A stretch of DNA of 52,738 nucleotides from Slackia sp. (GCA_030527325.1 JAUNBA010000006.1:63626-116363), one strand, 5' to 3'. Positions 9,627 through 22,644 are shown, counted from the first letter of the stretch. Notes: generated by a model not told the origin, from the sequence alone. Numbers and translations: made by a program.

Positions 9627-10154
9627 CTACTCAGCAGCTTCCTCGGTCGCCTCGACGGCCTCAGCAGCCTCGACGACTTCCTCGACCTCTTCTGCAGCCT
9701 CTTCAGCCACAGCCTCGCCGACGACAAGGTTCAGATCGACCTTGATGTCGCGATAGATGGACAGCGAGACAACATGCTCGCCAGCGGTCTTGATAGCCTT
9801 CTTGAGCTCGAGACGCTTGCGGTCGATCTCGATGCCGAGCTCGGCCTTGACGGCGTCGACGATCATCTGAGTGGTCACGGAGCCGAAGAGGATACCCTCT
9901 TCGCCGACCTTGACCTCGACCAGGATCTTCTTGCCCTCCAGAGCAGCCTTGAGAGCGTTCGCGTCGGCGATGCGCTTCTCCTCGCGCTTGGCGATGTTGC
10001 CCTTGCGCTGCTCGAGCTGCTTCAGGTTGCCCTTGGTGGCCAGAACAGCCATCTTCTGGGGGCCCAGGTAGTTGTTGAAGAAGCCGCGAGCGACCTCGAC
10101 GACGTCGCCTTCGCCGCCCTTGCCCTTCAACTCGGTAAGCAGGATAACCTTCAT
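9627..10154 (-). CDS. rplI: 50S ribosomal protein L9 with acidic C-terminal tail
   Basis: Ribosomal protein L9, which binds 23S rRNA near the L1 stalk. The N-terminal domain is canonical (MKVILLTELKGKGGEGDVVEV, then ARGFFNNYLGP). At 175 residues it is about 25 longer than usual. The extra part is a C-terminal tail of alternating Glu, Ala and Val that is strongly acidic, odd for an RNA-binding protein. Its GGAGG site lies just past the rpsR stop, and the two genes are 9 nt apart. Confidence 0.97.
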   Translation of the reverse strand: MKVILLTELKGKGGEGDVVEVARGFFNNYLGPQKMAVLATKGNLKQLEQRKGNIAKREEKRIADANALKAALEGKKILVEVKVGEEGILFGSVTTQMIVDAVKAELGIEIDRKRLELKKAIKTAGEHVVSLSIYRDIKVDLNLVVGEAVAEEAAEEVEEVVEAAEAVEATEEAAE

Positions 10155-10163
10155 GGAAACCTC

Positions 10164-10424
10164 CTAGCGGTTGCGACGATCGCCGCGGCCGCTGACAGCA
10201 GGCACCGTGTAGGGCATGAGAGCCATCTCACGAGCATTCTTGATAGCGTTGGCGATATCGCGCTGGTGCTGGACGCAAGCGCCCGTCACGCGACGGGGCT
10301 TGATCTTGCCACGATCGGTCATGTATTTGCGCAGCATAGCCGTGTCTTTGTAGTCGACGTACTGCACATCGTCCTTGCAGAACTGGCAGTACTTGCGGCG
10401 CGGCTGCTTGGTGTATTCAGCCAT
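10164..10424 (-). CDS. rpsR: 30S ribosomal protein S18 (zinc-binding form)
   Basis: Small-subunit protein S18, 86 residues. It contains CQFC and a later Cys (TGAC), the zinc-type arrangement found in many actinobacteria, plus the conserved [10 protein letters not shown]. An upstream in-frame ATG exists at 10445, but AGAGGA sits 4 nt before the ATG at 10424. Third gene of the rpsF operon. Confidence 0.97.
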   Translation of the reverse strand: MAEYTKQPRRKYCQFCKDDVQYVDYKDTAMLRKYMTDRGKIKPRRVTGACVQHQRDIANAIKNAREMALMPYTVPAVSGRGDRRNR

Positions 10425-10468
10425 GATTTCCTCTTTCGAATCCAAAAATACTAACGTCGGCGGTCAGG

Positions 10469-10912
10469 TTAGAAGGGGATATCCTCGTCGTAAACGGAGG
10501 TATCCACCATCGGGGCGGACGGCATCGCCGCGGGGGCGTATGCCGGGGCGGACATGCGAGACATGCCGGCGTTTCCGCCGTCGCCTCGCGCAGTCATCAA
10601 TTCGATTTCGTCGACGACGACTTCGATTTTGCTGCGCTTCTGCCCGTCGCGCTCCCACTGAGACCAGCGGAGCTTGCCCTCGATTGCAACCTTGGAACCC
10701 TTGCTCAAGAAACGAGAAATACTCTCGGCGCGAGTGCCGAACATCGTGCAGTCGATGAAGTTCGGGTAATCCTCCCACTCTCCCGTCTGCTGGTTCTTGC
10801 GACGATCGTTGACCGCCACACCGAAACCAAGAACGGGAAAACCGTTCGCCGTTTGGCGCAATTCGGGATCGCGCGTGAGGTTGCCCGATATGACCACTTT
10901 GTTGATGCTCAT
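10469..10912 (-). CDS. ssb: Single-stranded DNA-binding protein
   Basis: The 147-residue SSB protects single-stranded DNA at the fork. An OB-fold occupies about residues 1-105 (INKVVISGNLTRDPELR at the start). A short flexible linker rich in Ala, Pro and Met follows. The tail VYDEDIPF is the standard C-terminal tip that recruits partner proteins. It lies between rpsF and rpsR, the classic location; GAGGAAG precedes the ATG. Confidence 0.98.
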   Translation of the reverse strand: MSINKVVISGNLTRDPELRQTANGFPVLGFGVAVNDRRKNQQTGEWEDYPNFIDCTMFGTRAESISRFLSKGSKVAIEGKLRWSQWERDGQKRSKIEVVVDEIELMTARGDGGNAGMSRMSAPAYAPAAMPSAPMVDTSVYDEDIPF

Positions 10913-10975
10913 TACTCTTCCTCATTCCTTGAAGCAACGAGGGCGCAAACCCTCAATCCGATAGCTCGACCGAGA

Positions 10976-11269
10976 CTAGTCGCGGTCCTCGCGGCGGACG
11001 ATCTTGTGGCGAACCACCGCATCGGCGATGCGCAGCACGCGGTCCAACTCCGCGATGTTAGCGGGATTTGCATGGAAATCGATCAGGGTGTAATCACCCT
11101 CGGTCAGGCCCTCGACCTCGTAGGCGAGCTTGCGCTTGCCCCAGTCCTCGACGTTATCGACCTTGCCCTCGCCCTCGGCGATGGTGGACTCGATACGCTT
11201 CATGACTGCCAAACGGGATTCGTCGTCGATCGTAGGCGCGACAAAGAACAACAATTCATAAGCCTTCAT
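10976..11269 (-). CDS. rpsF: 30S ribosomal protein S6
   Basis: Ribosomal protein S6, partner of S18 on the platform of the 30S subunit. It has 97 residues, starting MKAYELLFFV, with KRKLAYEVEGLTEGDY central. The open frame runs 41 codons further upstream, but a near-perfect AGGAGGTGA site before the ATG at 11269 fixes the start. First gene of the rpsF-ssb-rpsR-rplI operon; its promoter is at 11340-11368. Confidence 0.97.
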   Translation of the reverse strand: MKAYELLFFVAPTIDDESRLAVMKRIESTIAEGEGKVDNVEDWGKRKLAYEVEGLTEGDYTLIDFHANPANIAELDRVLRIADAVVRHKIVRREDRD

Positions 11270-11339
11270 TATGTCACCTCCTCTGGACTTACGGCCCCGG
11301 GACGCATGAAGGCATCTGCCCGGGACAGGAAACCTGGCT

Positions 11340-11368
11340 ATAGTACCAGCAAGGCAACCCCAATGCAA
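11340..11368 (-). promoter_or_regulatory. Promoter of the rpsF operon
   Basis: On the minus strand, TTGCAT (11363-11368) and TACTAT (11340-11345) are separated by 17 nt, about 70 nt before the rpsF start. The rest of 11270-11636 holds no gene. Confidence 0.75.
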
Positions 11369-11636
11369 ACGCAAAATCCCACGTCGCCGCACGCATCACA
11401 ACTTGCACACGAGCATGGCGCACCATCCCGGCAAACGTTGCGACAAAACACTTGATTGCTCCGGCCCAAAAGCATCCGCTACCCGGCGCGGCGCGGCGAG
11501 GGTCCCCATGTCAGCGCGCGGCGTGGAAAATCACGCCATTGCCGTGGGATGCCACGCGCGGCAGGCCGTCCTCTTCTATACTCTCACCATCGCATAAAGC
11601 AGGGCATGCCGCCCTGCGGGAAAGAAAGGAGAAGGC

Positions 11637-12074
11637 ATGGCGGAACACGCAGCCGAAACCGATATCGTAGAAGTTCCCGAACTCGACGAAACCCTCGAAG
11701 ACCTCTTGATCCAGGTTATCGAAGAGGCCCAGCAGCGCATGGAAGACGGTGAAGAAGTGGTGCCGTTCACCGCCGTCATTATCGACGAATCGGTCTACGA
11801 AGAGACCCACGTCGGCTCGACCGAAGAATGCTTCGAATCAGCCCAGACGGCGATTGCCGAGGCCGAAGGGGCGCGCGCATACGCATTCTGCTACGACGGC
11901 TTCATAGAGACCGACGAAGGCGATAAAGACGCTATCATCGCCGAAGGCGGTCTTCCCGGAGACGAGGCGGGCGTTGCCGTGGGGCTCATCTACACCGAGA
12001 CCGAAAACGGGTTCGAATTCGACGAGGAGGTCTGCTTCATAGCCGAAGCACCCAACTTCCTCGCAGGCAAGTAA
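11637..12074 (+). CDS. Acidic hypothetical protein
   Basis: A 145-residue, strongly acidic protein of unknown function. It has no signal peptide, membrane segment or recognised motif. The C-terminal half (ARAYAFCYDGFIET onward, ending EAPNFLAGK) looks like a folded alpha/beta domain. An excellent AAAGGAG sits 5 nt before the ATG, and a strong terminator follows 23 nt after the stop, so the gene is real and forms its own unit. It is the only protein gene on the plus strand in the left arm, against the direction of replication. Confidence 0.85.
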   Translation: MAEHAAETDIVEVPELDETLEDLLIQVIEEAQQRMEDGEEVVPFTAVIIDESVYEETHVGSTEECFESAQTAIAEAEGARAYAFCYDGFIETDEGDKDAIIAEGGLPGDEAGVAVGLIYTETENGFEFDEEVCFIAEAPNFLAGK

Positions 12075-12096
12075 CCCGAACACCGACGGAACTGGC

Positions 12097-12134
12097 AAGA
12101 CCGGAGCCGCATGCCGCAGGCTCCGGTCTTTTTT
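12097..12134 (+). terminator. Terminator of the acidic protein gene
   Basis: A perfect 12-bp stem (AAGACCGGAGCC and complement, 10-nt loop) followed by a run of T. Confidence 0.92.
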
Positions 12135-12341
12135 CATGCCCTTTACAAAGTTCGGCATCGCCGTAATGACCCAGAAAAGAGAGGGCGCTCGTATGTGCAA
12201 AGAACAGAACCGCACAGCAGGCGCCACGCAGATCGCGGAACGAACTCGCCCGCCTCGGGAGCGCCCGATGCCGCTTCACTTCTCGCCGAACAGCGCGGTC
12301 ACGCTCGATCGACCAGCGACAGAAAGAAATCTCCGAACAAG

Positions 12342-12371
12342 AAAAAAGCGCCGCCCATTCGGACGACGCTT
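12342..12371 (-). terminator. Terminator of tRNA-Ser
   Basis: A hairpin (AGCGTCGTCC / GGGCGGCGCT, 4-nt loop) followed by TTTTTT on the minus strand, immediately past the tRNA-Ser 3' end. Confidence 0.85.
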
Positions 12372-12382
12372 GCGCTATTCGC

Positions 12383-12475
12383 TGGCGGAGGAGGAGGGAT
12401 TCGAACCCTCGTCACCCGGGTTACGGGTGAAACGGTTTTCGAGACCGCCGCATTCAACCACTCTGCCACCCCTCC
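12383..12475 (-). tRNA. tRNA-Ser (CGA)
   Basis: A class II tRNA of 93 nt with a long variable arm. Acceptor GGAGGGG pairs with CTCCTCC, anticodon loop CTCGAAA gives CGA, T-arm GGTTCGAATC, and CCA is encoded at 12383-12385. Confidence 0.95.
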
Positions 12476-12542
12476 GCAGGATGACACGGCTTTGCCATGT
12501 GCGGTAGTACATAGTATCAGGTTCGACGCATTCGGGCAACGA

Positions 12543-12558
12543 TGTTTCACGTGAAACA
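12543..12558. other. parS site 2
   Basis: A perfect TGTTTCACGTGAAACA in a 28-bp perfect palindrome (12537-12564), between the tRNA-Ser gene and the tRNA-Ala terminator. Confidence 0.95.
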
Positions 12559-12565
12559 TCGTTGT

Positions 12566-12598
12566 TAAAAACAAAACGCCGACCAACAGGCCGGCGTT
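12566..12598 (-). terminator. Terminator of tRNA-Ala
   Basis: A hairpin (AACGCCGGCC / GGTCGGCGTT, TGTT loop) followed by TTGTTTTTAA on the minus strand. It directly abuts the parS palindrome. Confidence 0.88.
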
Positions 12599-12605
12599 GA
12601 ATGTA

Positions 12606-12681
12606 TGGTGGAGCTTAGGGGGATCGAACCCCTGACCTCAGGCTTGCAAAGCCCGCGCTCTCCCAGCTGAGCTAAAGCCCC
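12606..12681 (-). tRNA. tRNA-Ala (TGC)
   Basis: Acceptor GGGGCTT/AAGCTCC, anticodon loop TTTGCAA giving TGC, T-arm GGTTCGATCC, and CCA encoded at 12606-12608. Together with tRNA-Ile it lies downstream of gyrA, as in mycobacteria, rather than in an rRNA spacer. Confidence 0.95.
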
Positions 12682-12707
12682 ATAAAAGGGAGCACTTCAT
12701 AATAAAC

Positions 12708-12739
12708 GCTCCACCGGCTCGTGGCTCACGGTGGAGCGT
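12708..12739 (-). terminator. Hairpin between tRNA-Ile and tRNA-Ala
   Basis: A perfect 11-bp stem (ACGCTCCACCG and complement, 10-nt loop) followed on the minus strand by TTATTAT. It is a likely weak terminator or processing hairpin between the two tRNAs. Confidence 0.6.
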
Positions 12740-12753
12740 CTATTCGTTGCGGA

Positions 12754-12830
<77 letters not shown>

Positions 12831-12944
12831 GCAAGAAAAGTGCTTCGCTATAATACGACAGACATCCTCATTCTTGCAAGAACTTTTTGAAAAAATTTTT
12901 CCCTGCTTTTCGAAAAGGCGCTTCCACCAGCCAAAACGCGCAAT

Positions 12945-12979
12945 AAAAAATCCCACGATGCCTTACGGCACCGCGGGAT
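12945..12979 (-). terminator. Terminator of gyrA
   Basis: An imperfect 13-bp stem (ATCCCGCGGTGCC / GGCATCGTGGGAT, 4-nt loop) followed by TTTTTTA on the minus strand, 33 nt past the gyrA stop. Confidence 0.9.
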
Positions 12980-13011
12980 ACGTCTACGCAAGCGAAAGAA
13001 CCGTCTGACCC

Positions 13012-15606
<2,595 letters not shown>

Positions 15607-15663
15607 GATTCTTCCTCCAAAGTAGAAGTCGTAGGTTCGTTAATCAAAATGCGGAAAACCGCC

Positions 15664-15679
15664 TGTTTCACGTGAAACA
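15664..15679. other. parS site 3
   Basis: A perfect TGTTTCACGTGAAACA in the gyrB-gyrA spacer, upstream of the gyrA ribosome-binding site. Confidence 0.95.
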
Positions 15680-15710
15680 TCGCCCCGATCCATTCGAGGG
15701 AGGGCGCCAC

Positions 15711-15756
15711 AGCACCCGACGGCGCCGAGCGGTCGAAATCGCTCGGCGCGGGTGCG
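15711..15756. other. Large stem-loop between gyrB and gyrA
   Basis: A perfect 10-bp stem (GCGCCGAGCG and complement, 8-nt loop) is extended by a further paired GCACCC/GGGTGC. There is no T-run on either strand, so it is not a classic terminator. It could shape relative expression of gyrB and gyrA or mark a processing point. Confidence 0.6.
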
Positions 15757-15761
15757 GTGTC

Positions 15762-17828
<2,067 letters not shown>

Positions 17829-17894
17829 CTATGCCAGGAGCCCCGTGAAAACGCATGTGAAAGGGGATGCAGAAAATCTTCCGACAGTCCTTGT

Positions 17895-17900
17895 ATTTTA
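17895..17900 (-). promoter_or_regulatory. Possible -10 box of gyrB
   Basis: TAAAAT on the minus strand, about 185 nt before the gyrB start, in a short AT-rich patch of the dciA-gyrB spacer. No clear -35 box is seen. The spacer 17712-17957 holds no gene. Confidence 0.3.
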
Positions 17901-17957
17901 CCACACGAACGCTTGTATAAATTGTTCGGACATAGCCCTTAAAAGCCTTCACAGGCC

Positions 17958-18500
17958 CTACAAGGCGGTGTTTTTGGTTTTTTCGGCATCATCGCCGTTT
18001 TTCCATTCAAGATCGGAAATCATCGCCTTGAGGAGAGCTTCTCGCAAGCGATCGTCGCCGATGGCCTCGCATTGCGCACGCAGCATATGCTCACGCTCTG
18101 CGGACAGGGGCACGCGATGACGAATAACGGCATCGCCCTGCTCGTCCCGCTCGTCGCGAAACGGATGGTTTCCCTTGTACGACCCCCGGGAAATACACAC
18201 CCTGAACTCGTCGAGATTCTCATGGAATTGCTGCAGGAATTTCAGTTTTATCAACTCGCGGCGCGCATTGAGCTCCGCCGCGAAGATGCTTTCGTCCACA
18301 TACACGATCAGCACCTTGCGACCATGGTCGTCGATGATGTAAACGGCGTTCGTATGGTCGAGCATGACCTGATCGACCGACGAGCGCCACATCTGATGGA
18401 CGCGATTGGTGCGCGCCGCTTTAGCCGCAAGCTCATTGGCCGCCGCGGAATCGCGCAACGTCGATCCGAGGACCGACGACAAAGGTTTCATCGAAGCCAT
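17958..18500 (-). CDS. DciA-like (DUF721) protein
   Basis: A 180-residue protein in the recF-gyrB slot that DUF721/DciA occupies in actinobacteria. The N-terminal half (KPLSSVLGSTL, then a W-R-x-x-V segment and a VLIVYVDESIFAAELNARRELIKLKFLQ-type beta-alpha core) matches the DUF721 fold. DciA proteins help load the replicative helicase in bacteria lacking DnaC/DnaI, and neither of those was seen in the window. The C-terminal half (about residues 100-180) is poorly conserved and charged. Its ATG overlaps the recF stop, so the two are translationally coupled; the ATG at 18503 is an alternative start. The family call rests on a short core plus position. Confidence 0.75.
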   Translation of the reverse strand: MASMKPLSSVLGSTLRDSAAANELAAKAARTNRVHQMWRSSVDQVMLDHTNAVYIIDDHGRKVLIVYVDESIFAAELNARRELIKLKFLQQFHENLDEFRVCISRGSYKGNHPFRDERDEQGDAVIRHRVPLSAEREHMLRAQCEAIGDDRLREALLKAMISDLEWKNGDDAEKTKNTAL

Positions 18501-19618
18501 CATTCCCCCAATCGGCAAATGCGAGCGTCCCCGAGAAACGCCCCGTCGAAGCACGATAAATCGGTGGCGGTCACGAACGTCTGCGGGCAGCGCCCCAAAA
18601 CGGCCGTCAACGACGCACGGCGCGCGGCGTCGAGCTCGCTCATCACGTCGTCGAGCAATAAGACGGGCGCGGCACCGGTCATGGCGTGCACCACGGACAC
18701 CTCGGCCATCTTCCACGCCAGCACCAAAGAGCGCTGCTGCCCCTGCGAGGCGAACGAGGCGGCATTGCGGCCGTTCAAGAACAGCTCGACGTGGTCATGA
18801 TGCGGACCGACCACCGCACGCCCGCGCGCATGCTCCTCCGCCGACCGTGCGCGCAAGGCCGACTCCATCGATGCCTCGGCCTGCGCGCGGTCGTAAGCGA
18901 ACGAGACGGGCGAGGCCTCGGCGGCGCGGCGCGCGGCGTCGCTTTCCCACGAAGGGACGTACGAGGTTTCCACAAGCTCTTGCGAGCCGGAAATATCCGC
19001 GTACGCCTCCTGCATGCACGCCGTCAGCTTCGCCATCAAAGCATGGCGAAAACGATACAATCGGGCGCCCGCCGGCACCAGCATCGCATCGACGCTTTCG
19101 AGCAACGCGGGGGACGCGTCGCCTTTCAGCAACGCGTTTTTATGCTTCACGAGCCGCTCGAAATCGCGGCGCACGGTTCGGTGGGCCGCCGAAAGCTGAC
19201 ACCCCAAAACGTCGAGCGCCTGACGCCGGTACGAATGCGCGCCTTTCACCAATGCGAGATCGTCGGGCGAGAATGAAACAACGGGCACCATGCCTTGTAT
19301 CTCTCCCGCACGTTTGCGTTTGCCGTTGAGGTCGTAAGACCTCGTGCGCGGACCCATCGAAACCCCGACGGTCAAATCGCGCGCCTCGGAAAGCAAGCGA
19401 GCCTCGATTCGGGCGGAAGAACAACCCCACCGCAGCATGTCGGCCGTATGCGCGCCGCGCAACGACCCGCACGCGAGAGCAAGTTGGATGCCCTCGATAA
19501 CATTCGTTTTTCCTGCCGCGTTCGGCCCGATGAAGACCGTCAAATCATGCAAGCCGTCGATCGAGAATGTTTCGTAATTACGAAAATCCCTGAATCGCAG
19601 CCCATCGATGCGCAGCAC
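18500..19618 (-). CDS. recF: DNA replication and repair protein RecF
   Basis: An SMC-like ATPase that helps load RecA at gaps, 372 residues. Walker A is GPNAAGKTN, the signature lies in SQGQQRSLVLAWKMAEV, and Walker B is LLLDDVMSELD. Start is GTG (19616-19618), 11 nt after the dnaN stop, with AGGG overlapping that stop. It is part of the dnaN-recF-dciA string with overlapping ends. Confidence 0.96.
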   Translation of the reverse strand: MLRIDGLRFRDFRNYETFSIDGLHDLTVFIGPNAAGKTNVIEGIQLALACGSLRGAHTADMLRWGCSSARIEARLLSEARDLTVGVSMGPRTRSYDLNGKRKRAGEIQGMVPVVSFSPDDLALVKGAHSYRRQALDVLGCQLSAAHRTVRRDFERLVKHKNALLKGDASPALLESVDAMLVPAGARLYRFRHALMAKLTACMQEAYADISGSQELVETSYVPSWESDAARRAAEASPVSFAYDRAQAEASMESALRARSAEEHARGRAVVGPHHDHVELFLNGRNAASFASQGQQRSLVLAWKMAEVSVVHAMTGAAPVLLLDDVMSELDAARRASLTAVLGRCPQTFVTATDLSCFDGAFLGDARICRLGE

Positions 19619-19629
19619 GCCGATCAGCC

Positions 19630-20727
19630 CTAGGATATGCGGACGGGCATGACCAGATAGAGGTATTTTTCGTCTCCGACCGATTTGAAAATGCCCGGTT
19701 TCAGGGATGACTGGGTTTCCAGGTACACCTGCGAGCCGGGAACCGACATCAATCCTTCGATCACGTACTGAGGATTAATCGCTATTTCGGTGCTTTCACC
19801 CTCGACATGGCACGAAACGACTTCCTCGGCCGAGCCGACATCCTGCGACGTGGTGTTGATAACGACGTTTTGCGATGCCTCATTGATGTCGAACTTCACC
19901 GGAGACGCGAGGCTGCTTATCAGGCTGACGCGTTTGACAGCCGTAATGAGCTCCTGAGTGGAAAACAGGGTCTTCGTGGCATACGAGGCGGGAATGAGCT
20001 GTTTGTAGTTGGGGAACGTTCCCTCGATGCGCCTGTTGATCAACACCATGTTCTGGTAGATGAAAACGATTTGATTTTGAGAAAGCCCGATGTCGATGGT
20101 TTCCTCCATCTTGGGAAGCGATGCGACTTCTTGCAAAAACGTGCCGGGGACAATAGCCTCGAAGCCTTCTTTCGCACCGGCGAGTTCGATTTCAGATACG
20201 GCAAGACGGTACGAATCGGTTGCAACCATTTTCAGACCGGACGGGCTTGTCGAAATCAAAACGCCGGTGAGCACGGCGTGGCTCTGGTTTTTTGAAACCA
20301 CTTTCGCAACGCGTTTGACCATCATGCAGAAATCATCGAAGGGTACCGTGATGCGGTTCGTGATATCGACCTCAGGGAATTCGGGGAAGTCTTCCGGGTC
20401 GAGCGTGCGAAGCACGAAGGAGGATTGGTCGCACGATACAGAAACGGTTCCGTCTTTCGTTTCGAAGCATACTGCTGCATCGGGAAGCTGCTTGACGATA
20501 TCGAAAAGCAGCTTTTCAGGGATGACAATAGCGCCTTGTTCTTCTACGAGGGCAGAGACGTTATAACGGATAGAGCGCTCCAGGTCGGTAGTCTGCATGA
20601 TGAGTCCGTTTGCTTCTGCCTTGATATAGACTCCTGCAAGAACGGGAAGCGTAGAACGGCTGGATGCTCCCTTAGAGACGATAGTGAGCGCATTGAGCAG
20701 TTCGCTCTTATTGATGTTGAATCTCAC
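19630..20727 (-). CDS. dnaN: DNA polymerase III beta sliding clamp
   Basis: The ring-shaped processivity clamp, 365 residues, ending in the standard YLVMPVRIS. An ATG 21 nt upstream is in frame but has no ribosome-binding site. GAAGGG lies 8 nt before the GTG at 20727, giving MRFNINKSELLNAL, the usual clamp N-terminus. The dnaA-dnaN spacer upstream holds an origin-like element. Confidence 0.97.
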   Translation of the reverse strand: MRFNINKSELLNALTIVSKGASSRSTLPVLAGVYIKAEANGLIMQTTDLERSIRYNVSALVEEQGAIVIPEKLLFDIVKQLPDAAVCFETKDGTVSVSCDQSSFVLRTLDPEDFPEFPEVDITNRITVPFDDFCMMVKRVAKVVSKNQSHAVLTGVLISTSPSGLKMVATDSYRLAVSEIELAGAKEGFEAIVPGTFLQEVASLPKMEETIDIGLSQNQIVFIYQNMVLINRRIEGTFPNYKQLIPASYATKTLFSTQELITAVKRVSLISSLASPVKFDINEASQNVVINTTSQDVGSAEEVVSCHVEGESTEIAINPQYVIEGLMSVPGSQVYLETQSSLKPGIFKSVGDEKYLYLVMPVRIS

Positions 20728-20761
20728 GTCGATATCCCTTCTGGCCATTTAAATATATTAA

Positions 20762-20867
20762 TTAGAATAGTAATAATAATAAGGGCGGTGGAAATGAAGA
20801 AAAACTATTGTTTCCCCTTGTCATAGTGCGAATTTTGACGTTGAATACTTGTACCCGATATTCCACA
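20762..20867. other. Origin unwinding-type element between dnaA and dnaN
   Basis: Read on the minus strand, a DnaA-box-like ATTTCCACC (20787-20795) is followed by a GC cluster and then a tract of TTATTATTATTACTA (20768-20783). The complementary strand of that tract reads as TAG/TAA triplets. This is the box, GC cluster and DnaA-trio order described for bacterial basal unwinding systems. A further box-like TATTCCACA lies at 20859-20867, and TTTCAAC at 20870-20876. The surrounding 177-bp spacer is AT-rich. Confidence 0.6.
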
Positions 20868-20925
20868 TCTTTCAACACGGTTTTTTCTTAGTTTTCGTTT
20901 TACACCGCATTCCCCAAGTTTTACC

Positions 20926-22644
20926 CTAGTTTTCCCTAATGTTTTTAGTAATGAGTTCTATCTCTTCTTGAAGCTCGCGGCTTTTCGTGAGCTTTTTTTC
21001 CACTTGTCCGACCGAATACATGACCGACGAGTGGTCGCGGTCGAATCGTTTGCCGATATCGTTATAAGGGATGTCGAGCATCTGGCGGCAAAGGTACATG
21101 GCGATTTGGCGCGCATACGTTATATTGCGCGATCGTTTCTTTCCGACCAGGTCGGCATGGCTCACTTTGTAGTAGCGCTCGACTTCTCGCTGGATTCCCG
21201 CCACATCGACGCGCTTCATCGCGCCTGATGAAAAGTGGTTTTCAAGAAGGACGCGCACGTCGGGCAGCGATATGTCGGGGTTGTCGAAGTAGGTGATCTG
21301 GGATATGACCTTGGTGACGGCGCTTTTCAACTCGCGTACGTTGGAGCTCGACACTTCGGCTATATACATTTGTATATCTTCGGGAACGTACAGATCGAAG
21401 TCGTTTTCCGAGATTTTGTATTCCTCGATGAATCCTTTGATGATGCCGAGTTTCGTTTCTATTTCGGGCGGCTGGACATCGGCGGTGCTGCCCGAGTTGA
21501 AGCGGCTTGTGTAGCGTTCGTCGATATCGATCATCTTCGGCGCGCGGTCTGCGGAGAGCACGACCTGTTTCCCCATGTCGGTAAGCTTGTTGAACAGCTG
21601 GAACACGATGTCGACCGTTGCCGTTTTTCCCTGGAAATACTGGACGTCGTCGATCAGCAGCACATCGGCGTCGAGATACCGGCTTTGGAAATTCTGGTAG
21701 CTGTCTTTATTTTTGTCATGCGCGGCGACGGCGGACGTGTAGTCGGAGAGGAATTCGGACGAGTCTATATAGACCACGCGCATATGCGGGTTCGTGGCGA
21801 TGATGTAATTCTGTATCGCTCGCAGAAGGTGCGTTTTCCCCAATCCGCTGCGTCCGTAGATGAACAGGGGATTCAGGTTGCGTTTGCCCGGTTCTTCGGC
21901 GACTGCGACGGCCATGGAGTAGGCAAGCTTGTTCGAAGCGCCGACGACGAACGTCTCGAAGGTAAGCGAAGACGCAGGCAGCGCGGTGTTGTTGACTGCC
22001 TGGTCGCGTCCGTGGGCTCTGTCGTGCGGATGGGATGAGGGGCGCACCTGTTCGACGAAGGCGGCTTCTTCCCCCGCGGTGGTGGGGTAGATGATGTTTT
22101 TCTTCGTTGCCTGGCTTGCGGCATCGAACGACGGCTCGCCGACCGCCGCAGGCATAACGGGTGCGATTCCTGCGGGCGCCGCCCCCACGGCTGCGAACGG
22201 CTGCGTCGACCCGATAGGGGTCCCCATCTGCTGATAAACAGGTTGGACCTGGGACATTTCCGCCATAGGAGGCTGGCTTGCCGCCATGGCGGCAACGGGA
22301 ATGCCGACGGGTATGGCCGGGGTGGGGGAGGGGGGAGGCGTCATAGCGGCGACACCCATGGGCATAGGAGCGGCCGTTGCTACGGGGTCGACTTCTATTT
22401 CTACGAGGTAGTCGATTCCGAACAGGTCTTTCAGGGCCTGCTGGATCGTTCCCATGAAGCGGCGTTCGACTTGGTCTTTGATGAATGCCGTGTCGGCGGT
22501 CACGATAAGGAAGCCGTCGGAGATGGCTTGCGGTTGGAGACGTCCGAAAAACGCGTCGACCTGCACGGGGTTGACGGAGTCGTAGCTTTTGATTTGCGTG
22601 CAGACGAGTTGCCATGTTTCGTAGAGATTGCTGGAATCCACCAT
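20926..22644 (-). CDS. dnaA: Chromosomal replication initiator protein DnaA
   Basis: The AAA+ initiator that binds DnaA boxes and melts the origin, 572 residues. Domain I spans about 1-87. A long linker (about 88-225) is rich in Pro, Ala and Met. The AAA+ domain has Walker A GRSGLGKT at 264-271 and Walker B LLIDDVQYF. Domain IV ends with the DnaA signature around FDRDHSSVMYSV. The frame is open 45 codons further upstream, but the ATG at 22644 follows a purine-rich AAAGGCGGAA and gives the usual domain I start. It reads away from the origin gap. Confidence 0.97.
   Translation of the reverse strand: MVDSSNLYETWQLVCTQIKSYDSVNPVQVDAFFGRLQPQAISDGFLIVTADTAFIKDQVERRFMGTIQQALKDLFGIDYLVEIEVDPVATAAPMPMGVAAMTPPPSPTPAIPVGIPVAAMAASQPPMAEMSQVQPVYQQMGTPIGSTQPFAAVGAAPAGIAPVMPAAVGEPSFDAASQATKKNIIYPTTAGEEAAFVEQVRPSSHPHDRAHGRDQAVNNTALPASSLTFETFVVGASNKLAYSMAVAVAEEPGKRNLNPLFIYGRSGLGKTHLLRAIQNYIIATNPHMRVVYIDSSEFLSDYTSAVAAHDKNKDSYQNFQSRYLDADVLLIDDVQYFQGKTATVDIVFQLFNKLTDMGKQVVLSADRAPKMIDIDERYTSRFNSGSTADVQPPEIETKLGIIKGFIEEYKISENDFDLYVPEDIQMYIAEVSSSNVRELKSAVTKVISQITYFDNPDISLPDVRVLLENHFSSGAMKRVDVAGIQREVERYYKVSHADLVGKKRSRNITYARQIAMYLCRQMLDIPYNDIGKRFDRDHSSVMYSVGQVEKKLTKSRELQEEIELITKNIREN

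Noticed and set aside
12136..12507. A 123-codon plus-strand frame before the tRNA cluster
   Set aside because: It runs through the tRNA-Ser gene and its terminator.
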